In this document: piece by piece, positions 34,901 to 45,006 of the stretch
Numbering within the stretch: the first letter of the stretch is position 1
Layout of the letters: each line of letters begins with the position of its first letter
Source of the DNA: Aradus depressus
Taxonomy: Eukaryota > Arthropoda > Insecta > Hemiptera > Aradidae
Length of the DNA: 64,000 nt
Direction of reading: 5' to 3'
NCBI GenBank assembly: GCA_963662175.1
Contig: OY759221.1
Coordinates: forward strand, 38,128,045-38,192,044
Notes under the pieces: generated by a model
Told to the model about the DNA's origin: nothing
Database searches by the model: none
Seen by the model: the letters and a program-made list of their open reading frames with translations, nothing else
Translations under genes and position numbers: made by a program

Positions 34901-37225
34901 CGATATTAGACGGTCCTTATTGAACTGGCAACACTGCCGGTTTGTCTAAGTCTAAGATTGACAACAGGAGCCCAAATGTAATGCAAATCTCATCCACCTA
35001 ATTGCATGACGCCTCATTGGTCATTTCTTGTATTTTGGAAGTCGTCCTTTGCTCGAATTTTGGCGAGCGGTTTCAGGAGACGGCTTCCATTTTCAGGCAT
35101 ATGTTTGGAATATTCGGGACAGTCCAGTCAAGACCAGCAAATGGGAGACGTCTTCGAAAAACGGTTGCTAGAATTCACAACCACAACAAAGGAGGACAGA
35201 CCACTGGGGTGTCGTGGCCTCCATTGGAGGTCAGCAACCAACCAAAAAAAAAAAAAAGGTGAGACCATATCTTTACATATATATATAAGGTAAAAGACAT
35301 CTACACACTCACTGATGTAATACTGAGGAACTTTCATGTGAAATATATCTGAAAAATTGCATACATATTCCTCTCTTGTGTTAAATCATCCAGAATACTG
35401 ATATTTCCTGTTTAATGCCTTCGGAGAGTCTAAAACTGCTCTCAACCGATATTATAACAAGGTTTCTTATGTGGGCTTACAGAACTGTTGGCTCAACACA
35501 GTATTAATAATTATTATAAATCCAATTATTATTTATCCATAGACATCAGGTCAATGATGATTTTTATAATCAATTTACAAGAACTAATCTTAAAACTCCT
35601 GATCAAAAAATGATTAATGCTTGGATTGGCGTCAAAAGTGGAGTCCTAGAAATAGACATTTCTAGGGAGCATAGAACACTTACGTATATTCTAATTTTCC
35701 AAGAAAAACATGAAATTTCATTGAAAACTCAACATGAAATGAAATGTCTGACCGATTACATGACCTCCTAAACTTTGTATATCAAAGGAAGCAAACATTT
35801 CTTTTTTTTTTTTTTTGTATTTGCAATTTAATTCTCATACTTTAATGTGTTTGTGCATATTATTATTTTGTTCATTTTTTTTTTTTTTTCATTATAGTAA
35901 TTGTAAATTAAGTTTTAATGGTTGATCTCCAGAAAGTGGCCTGTTGGGGGAAAGTACATATAAATAAATAGCTAGATGAAATAACAGCAATCTTGTATTA
36001 AGCAGCATATATGTATTGTTTTGCTAACTTGCTATCAACTTTTCGCAATGGTACCTTCAATAGCTTCATAACTTGAACAAGAGGTTTCCCTGGGTAGGTA
36101 GTGGGCCCACAAAACATCTGATCAGCGTCCATCACTTTCCGACCTACCGAAGTATTCTTTTTGTCGATAATCCACTTCATTTTATTGTTGCACTCCCAAT
36201 TATCGCCTGAAACAAAAAATCATAATGAATACATTACATTATTTTAATCTAAATAAGTATATAAAACCACATACCTACACTATATATATATATATATACA
36301 TATATATATAGTGTGTATATATATAGTTCCTTCCCCCGACTTAATATTAATGTTTTCATGTTGTTGTTGGTTATGCGAATTACTAGAAAAAAAATTGGAC
36401 GCGATTTGGGGTGGGGGCCCGATTCGGAATAATTACCAAAAACAATATTTGATTCCATTCGCTTTTTATTATTTAATGATATTTTACTAAAATCCTCCTT
36501 TGCAATTAGTCTATGGGACTCTAAATTTGAGAGTTCGTAATTCATCCCGCCATAGATCTCTTAAGAGTCTCAGACAAATTAGTGAGCAAATCGTCCCCGC
36601 TCACAGCGTTTAAACCCATTTAAACCCAGGTTTCTTCTAATGCTTCAGATATAACGTTCCTGTAGGTTTTCAACATATGAATCTCTAAAGAGAAGCTTTT
36701 AGGTCCCAGCTTAAAATAATTTTATACAATACCAATTAAACATGAGAGTTCTATAAATAACATATCACATAGAATTCTTGTAAAAAAATAAAAATAAATA
36801 AACCAATTTACCCTTTAAATAAATTTGTTGCAGATTAGGTATAAACTCGAATCCAACTTTATCCAGTACTTTCAGCCGATTATAGCTGAAGTCTATAATT
36901 CGGAGAGCTTTCAATTTCAGGAATGCGCTCACTTGCACATGAGCCAAATTCAGACGAGTGAAATTTAGTACCTGATAACAAATATAAATGGTTATTTTAA
37001 TTTGATACAATACATAGTATAAAAATTGTAAATGTATGCCTCAAAACATACTCAACAATTTGGCCTAAATTCACACATGGTGGGAGTAATTGTGACAAAA
37101 ATGTTTTCAGGATTTTTTCGCCTCTAAAAACATTTGTTTTTTTTACTTTCTTATACATATAATGTAAGAGAGGGCGCCGGTGGTATAGTAGCGTGCTTAT
37201 CTTCTGAACTCAAGATCGTGGGTTC

Positions 37226-37259
<34 letters not shown>

Positions 37260-40200
37260 GGGTTGCCGACCTCCGTTGGAGGCCACGACACCATCGCCGA
37301 ATCGTCGGGGAAAATGGGAGGCCTAACAAATTTATTTACAAAATTAAAATACTAAATAAGTACATAATTAAAAATGCAGAACATATGATGCTGTGGTAGG
37401 CTAGGAGCGACCGCTGCCGACCATCTGCGACGATCAGCGGTCACTCCCAGCCCACCTTAATTTTCTTGGCGGCCCGAGAGAGCTCGGGATAAATGTAGGG
37501 CCATCGCTAATTGTGGTTCATTACGGTGCCGGGGACGACTGCAGGCCTCCCCGGCGCAGGGTCAAAATGCTTGCTTCTTTCTCCGCCAGGAGGCGACGAA
37601 TCGGCTGAACATTGGGTAGCCGGTTTCCGTCATCAGCTGCCGCAGGTCGAGTCCCAGATACGATCCTGTCCCGCGTATCAACTCCACCCTAGGCCCGTCG
37701 TACAGCGGACATTCGAGGACCACGTGCTCCGCAGTCTCGACCCCGCCGCACGAGCAGTTCGGGTTGTTCTTCCTCTTAAAGAAGAACAGCTTGGAGTTGA
37801 AATCTCCGTGACCTGATAGTATCTGGGACATCCAGTGGTCAGGCAGTATCCAAGTAGAGTCCAGACGTACCCGGATTTCCGGTAAATATGCGTAGGTCGT
37901 TCGGCCATCCGATGATCGTGACCACCGCTGTTGCCATTTCTCCACTATCCATTCCTGGACTATGTCCCTGCAACGCTCCGGTCTGGACTGTCCGCGCATC
38001 TCTTCCTCCAGGGCTAGACGTAAAGGCTCATCTATATCTGCTCCTAAGGGCAAGTTGCGTCTACAATAGTACGAGGCGACAGCCCCGTCCAAGACTAAGT
38101 CTATTGGCGGAGCTCCTGCCAGCACCTGTAGCGCAGCCGTAGAGACAGTACGTGGGTTCGAAACCCGACCTAGGCCCTTAGTTTATTTTATCTGGGAGGT
38201 AAAACAAACTTGAGCACGCCGTCCTTCAGATGGGACGTTAAGCGATGGTCCCGAGCCTGTACGATGTCAGATACTCGTTAAAGACCCCTGCCCTAGATGA
38301 TTAAAAATTTAGGGTAGGCAAAATTTAGGACTCCCATAGTAGAGTCGGGCTCATGTCCACCGGAGTGACGAAAGAGCGCTCTAATAGTAGGCGATATGAC
38401 CTCGTAGTTAAAGCAGTGCCGGATTAGCCACGTAGCAAGAGTAGCAAATGCTACGGGCCCCGCGAATTGGGGGGCCCCGCGCTCCAACGCCTGTCTGACC
38501 GTAAAAAAATATCAATTTAGATAGGAAGCGATGAATTAGTGCAGTTGGCTGAGCTACTGAAAACAGATGTGGCTACTGTTATTGACAGCAAGAAACAGGA
38601 GCCTCTGCAACTGCAATTTTATGAACTTTTATTAAATAATTCTTTAGGATCGTGTTTCCCAAACGTAGAAATTGTCTCTCATGATCACTAACTGCAGTGG
38701 CGAACGTTCTTTTTCAACATTAAAACGTATTAAAAATGAGTTAAGGAACACGATGAGCCAAGAACGTCTTAATAATCTCACTTTGATGAATATAGAGCAT
38801 GATTTGCTTAAAGAAGTCGATATTGAAAGTGTTATCTCTAAATTTGCCCATATTAAATCCAGAAAAGTTTATTTGTAACAGTTTTGTTTTATTTAATACC
38901 CTAAACTTGAGAACCTAAAGCAAACCAAGGACCTCTTGACAGAATTTGCTACAGGCCCCTCGCTGGCTTAATCCGGCACTGAGTTAAAGCCCGGGCATGA
39001 GCCATAAAAACCTAAACCATATAATGAAAGGAAGTATTGTAATCATGTGAAGATCGGAGATCGAGGTTTTAACGGATTTTCACGTTTCAAGGTCCCTTGA
39101 ATACGTTTTGACCATTTTCACGATGTCTGTCTGTGTGTGTGTGATTGGAAAGTTGTGAGCGCTCTACCGCGAAAATAATTGTAACTATGAACTTGAAATT
39201 TGGAATGAAGGTGTCACATGTGTTAATTTAACGTATTTAACGGGTATCTGACACAGACTCGGGACCATCGTTCAACGTCCCATCCGAAGGACGGGGTGCT
39301 CAAGGCTTTTTTACCCGTTAAATAAAAACCATACTATGTGATTGTATAATAATAATAAAATTATATAACAGTTTGCTGCGTCCGAATAGTGGCAACGTCT
39401 AAAGAGCCCCAGTTAATGAAGGGTTTAGGACGAATAAGAGGCAACATTTTATGGGTCACATTCAACATTTTACTGAAAGAAAAATAAAAGTTATCAATGA
39501 ATCACCGGCTATAAACTTCCCCAGTAGGAATTAATCAGTTAATTTTTCGCTCTCTCTCGAACCTCCTTCCCTTCGGCCGATTTCGCGGAAAACTAATATA
39601 TCCTTGTAGAGCATTGAATTTAAAAACAGTAGAACCTCTACATCAAGGGAGACGCCAAAAAATTCGAGTTATAGAGTTTTCGACTTATGGAGGATTTCGA
39701 CTTAGGCGGATGTTGATTCGACTTGTAGAGGTTAAGATGCATTCTAACTAATTTTGAGTTAGAGAGGTGAAATAAATAAAAATTCAAGTTACAGAGGTAG
39801 CAAACATATTTTTTATATTTATTATAAATCAACATTATTTCAAAACATCCTTAAATTAAAAAATACGTAGTATATGTAGGTATTAAACAAGTCAGTAATT
39901 TTTTTTTGCTTTAGATAATTGGTAATCCTATTTATTGTATACTCCTAAATTGTTTTCTAAGAAACAATGGTGTACATTGTCGGCAAATTCTTATAGTCGG
40001 TAACTTATTTTTCTTCGAGCTATAGAGGTAATAAGTTTCAAATAATCGAATTGTAAAGGTTGTAAAATAAAACATTGCTATGTTCGAGATACAGAGGTCC
40101 AATTTATTTTTTCGAGTTATAGAGGGAAAATATATACCAAAATGGCTTGTAGGGACTCACTGATCATTTCGGCTAATAGAGGGTTGAGATTTCGAGTAAT

Positions 40201-43200
40201 GGAGGTTTTGGGGCTTGAAGGAGAAAGGAACAAAACTTTTTTCCGAGTTTTGGTGGTTTTCGACTTAAAGAGGTTCTACAGTATAAAATTGTGTGTCAAT
40301 ATATTCATTACATCGGCAGTCATTAGCGTTTTTAAGTTGCGTCCTCCCCTAATCACTCTCCCTTGCCTTTGATCAATTTGGCTGCAAATTAATAGATGTC
40401 GTCCTTATGGGATTCTAGATAGACATATAAAATCCGCCCATTCGCTCTATCGGGAGTTATCGTATTCAGAGACACACACACACACAGACAGACAGACAGG
40501 AAAGGTTTTTCCTTTTTCGAATTCGGATGATCAGAAAACATGAAATTCCACTGAAAAGTCAATATCGAATTTCTGATCGAATACATAACTTCCTCGACAT
40601 ATAGTTGGAGAAGTAACACTTTAACTATTTTGAAATATTAAAGTCCACTGGCATTAAAAAAGTAAACATCTGCAACAGTAACAGTTAAAGGGATAAAAAT
40701 AAATTTGAAACAACGTAATAACATTTCTTTATTTCAGTTCAAATGTTTAGACAAAAAAACGCAAGAATAAGATTAACGTATTACCTCTAAAAATACATTT
40801 ACTATACGCTAAAAAGTGTTAAATAAAACGTTGTAATCTCCTTTGCATAATCTCTTTTAATTACAACACTTTGTTTAATCTCCAAGCAAGTTAACAAAAG
40901 ATAATGCCTTTACGACCTGTGTTTCGTCACTGAGAAAAGAATACATATATTTATTTATTAAAGGTAAAATAACAGGTAATTTATAACATTATTTTTTTAG
41001 AAACATTTTATAATGCGGGGGGTGAAGAGCCAGTTGTTTTGTTCATTTTTGCAATCTTTAAGACATTAAATGTTATGAATTTCTTCTCATTATAAATTTT
41101 TGCTGATTAAGGATCCTATTAGAAGGCGAATGTCAAATTTTTTGCTTATAGGTTAGACCAGGAGGGGCCAACCCGAGAACCGTGGGCCGCATGCGGTGGT
41201 TTAATGCCAATGGACATTAATATTTCAAAATAGTTAGGTGTTACTTCCCCACCTTGAATAATTTTAGACTCATCACAATTTTACAAAATAATAAGTTTGG
41301 AAATCTGGCACAAAAAGTTGAGTACTTTTGGACCAACTTACACGTGCGAATCGTTTTTTTTCGAAAATGAAATTTACCAAACATAAATCACGCTCGAACT
41401 TAACGGACGAAAACTTGCAACATCAATTACGATGCGCAAATACACGCATTGAGATCGACTTGCAAAAGCTAAGTGAAAGAGTTGAGAAACAAATATCTCA
41501 CTAATTAAATAAATTAAATATTATTCGACCATTTCATTATTATATTATCTATGTTTATGTGTATGAATAATAATGAAAACAATAATAATAATTCATTCTG
41601 TTTTAAATTTTCACTTCAAAAAATGTTTGTAGTGGGTCCAAATCTAAAGCCGGTTAGACGGTTCAATCTCATGTCGCATTTTGATGGAAGCAATCAAATT
41701 GAAACGTGTTAACATCAATTCAATGGAATGGCTCCATGAAATGTCTTATTGAAACGTGTTAACATCAATTCAATGGAATGGCTCCATGAAATGTCTTATT
41801 GAAGAGAAGTTGACCATGTTCAACTTTTTCTTCAATCATGTCCGTTGAAAGAAGGAATTGAACAGTGTAAACAGATATTTCAATGAAATTGAACATTGAA
41901 TCAAGCGGAGATTGGCTGGAAGGTTCCAATGAGCAGATTCTGTTTCGTTGTTTTGAAAGGTTTGTGGTTTATTATTTTTTTTGTGAATTCTATTTTGTTT
42001 GTAAAACAATTTTTCCTAATACCAAAATAAATAAATAATTCATATAAAATGTGGAAAGACGATCACACCGTAATAATATTGAATCTATTAAGGGATATAC
42101 CATGCTTATGGAACACAAAATGTTTGGAATATAAATTACAAAATAAGAGGACCACAGCTCTTAATGAAATCATAGAAGAGTTGAATATGGAAGGTTTAAA
42201 TAATGATTTCTTCCATCAAATTGCGACATTTGACTGAACCGTCTAAACTTTCTTGAGCCATTCAATTTGACTGCTTCCATCCAATTGCGAGATTAGACTG
42301 AACCGTCTAAACGCGGCTTAATATGGGTATATATAATTTTATATGCGGCCCGGGGATTATAATGCATTTCCAAAGTGGCCCGCAAGATCACTTGGGTTGG
42401 CCAACCCTGGGTTAGACCATCAGAGAATTTTAAGTCGCCCACGAATCTCCACCAGTGTAGCCTCAAAATAGGACAGTACGGCTGAGTTATCATTCTCTCC
42501 CTGAATCCTCCCCTCCCATTTAACTGAAAATCAATAGATGACTTAATTATGGATCCATAAATACAAAAACATGAGTTCTCTCCTGAGATTAGTTGTGAGT
42601 TGTGTTCTCTGGGGGAGAGGGATGACCTGGCTAGCTATTTGGGGGATGTTCCGGTAGACGTCTCTCAGCAGAGGTCACACCTCCTCAACTCACTATTAGT
42701 TTTAGATGAACAGAAGCTTCATCATATTTATTTGTTTGGTCAACAAGCTTGAAGTTAAGAAAAACTCTAAAAGACTGTGGCTTTATTTATTTATTTTAAT
42801 TTAACCTTTTTATTAATATAAGTATTGCGTTCTTTCAATCCCTATCCACACATGAATTTTATTTATTAGTTATATTATTTTTTCTGTTTGTAATATTACT
42901 ACTCCTCATTTTTTCTCTTGATCACTATTATTACTCTAATTTGAATTCACATTAATTTATGATTCACCGACTACTATTTTTACTAGTCATTTGTAGAGTT
43001 AGAACTTGAAGATAGTCGAATGTGATATAAAGCTGGTTTTGCCAAATAAACTAGTGGGTGATCAACAAATGTGTGTTATTTTGATGTTTGATTGTTGATG
43101 CTTACTTGGAGATGTTTGTGAGTTGGGAAGGAGTGGCTGAACTCTGTTATGTTCGAATTGATCAGTGACAGTCTGTAGAGGTCGGGGAACTGGTTCAGTA

Positions 43201-44933
43201 TTGTAGGATCGAACACGTTGCTGTTCTGTTGGCACAACACTATGATCCTTGGCTTCTCACTAAAACAACAAACACAAAATACATATTACATAATCTTTCA
43301 AAGTTTACTTAGTTAAGTCACATGTAGAGCAGATATTATAAAAAAAATTCTATCTTTGACTTCATATACTTATGTTAGAGTCATGTACACAGTTATTGTG
43401 AATGAATGACATTTTTTCGTTATTTTTTTTAGCTAATAAATAATCACGGTTGATCATTTATTTTTTATGCATTTATAGTTTTCAAGAGGTTCCCTAAATC
43501 GCTCTCAATAAAACATATATAAATAGGCTAAACAGGTTTGTCACAATAAAACATTAATAAAGATTCAGCAGAAATAAGACTAGTTAGTTAAGAAATGCAG
43601 TGTTACATATATCATGTGAATGGTGATATTAGAAAGATATTACCTTCTAATTCTGCTACAAATGCTTAAAACATGATTGTTCTAGTAATTCATGCGTTGT
43701 ATTAAGAACAATTCCATCCTTAATTTATAGTTTATATGGCTATGTCAAAAGATTAACTGACTTTCACTACAGCAACGTTAAATGCATGCAGTGTTGCCCC
43801 TTCCTCAATAAAACATTTATTTTTCCATTTATATTTTGAAGTTATTTAGACCTTAACTTGTAATATAATATAATGTAAATATTTATTTTCAATGTAATTT
43901 AATTTCTTTTCCATTATACTAGAGTATTTACAATTTTAAACCCGATATTCTTATAATGCATATCATAAAGTTCCTGGTATTTCCGCCGTTTTAACTAATA
44001 CTATTTACTGGGGTCTTATCTGGCGCTGTTGTTCATTCAGGGTTAAATTTAATATTTTTGGACATTTTACCAATTTTTGATAATGATATTTTTACGACTG
44101 CTATTATGATTAACTAAACTAGTCAACGGCTAAAATATTCCCGTACTTCGTTAGTATATTCATTAGTGGGAATTTTTTTCAAGTTTTCAAAGACAGAATA
44201 TGGATAAGTTTTCCTTAAACTGTCTCTGTAACAACTTTCTCAGGACAAACAATAGTTTCTTATCTTGAGATGCTTTTTTATTAAAAGATAATGTCAAATG
44301 TTAAATTAAACCATAACCTCCCTGAATAGCTGACAAATTTTTACATTGCAACTAATTTATATTATAGAAGTATCGTTCAGCTTATCTCATAGCTACCTTG
44401 AATTGTGCATGGTTTATCTTAGGGTACAAATATTACTTAAATGTTTTCTGCTAAATGTATATGTAATAGTAATCTCAACTGGCAACATAGTTAATGAAGT
44501 TTACAATGGTTTTCTAAATGGTTTAACTAAATTCCATCGCTATGGCGATCAGCTAATGCCAAAAAAAACTAAGCGAACAAATAACATTTAACGAACCCCG
44601 TTTAAAATATAATATACTTGCAAGATCTACTAAAATGTTTACTAAATATTTTTTCCTTAAGCAATAACTCGATTCGACTAATTGTATACAATTAATACAA
44701 GGAGGACCTTAAATTCCACGACTGTATTTATATTTAAGAATATTGTTACAATCATTCTAACTTTTTATTTTAATTAACTTTTTGTTTCTTTTGGACTGGA
44801 GTGATTTATAATATAATTCACAACCAAATATTAGGAAACTAGCTCAAATAAATTCTGAAAATCACTATTTACAACAAATATCCAACTGTACATTAACTCA
44901 TAGAACAGCTGATCGACTGACTATCCAATCTTC

Positions 44934-45006
<73 letters not shown>

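Larger units (their letters stand above)
37165..39016 (+). mobile_element. SINE family 1 split by two later insertions
   Basis: Three pieces belong to one SINE: head 37165-37230, middle 38151-38413, tail 38982-39016. The first break is a LINE with a 14-bp target duplication (CGTGGGTTCGAAAC). The second is a hAT with an 8-bp duplication (AGTTAAAG). Joining them restores the usual family order. The SINE is in intron 3 of the LRR gene. Confidence 0.92.
41159..42409 (+). mobile_element. hAT derivative (ZBED/GTF2IRD2-like group) hosting a Harbinger
   Basis: TIRs are CAGGAGGGGCCAACCC and, reversed, CAGGGTTGGCCAACCC; the flanking duplication is GGTTAGAC on both sides. Near 41370-41505 the C-terminal end of a transposase reads SRSNLTDENLQHQLRCANT and ends in KQISH plus stop, the hATC signature of this group. 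GGGCCGCATGCGG and GCGGCCCG subterminal motifs agree. Confidence 0.9.

Noticed and set aside
37511..37816. 101-codon plus-strand frame over the LINE
   Set aside because: It is the antisense shadow of the LINE ORF2 tail, which has recognisable zinc-motif residues on the minus strand.
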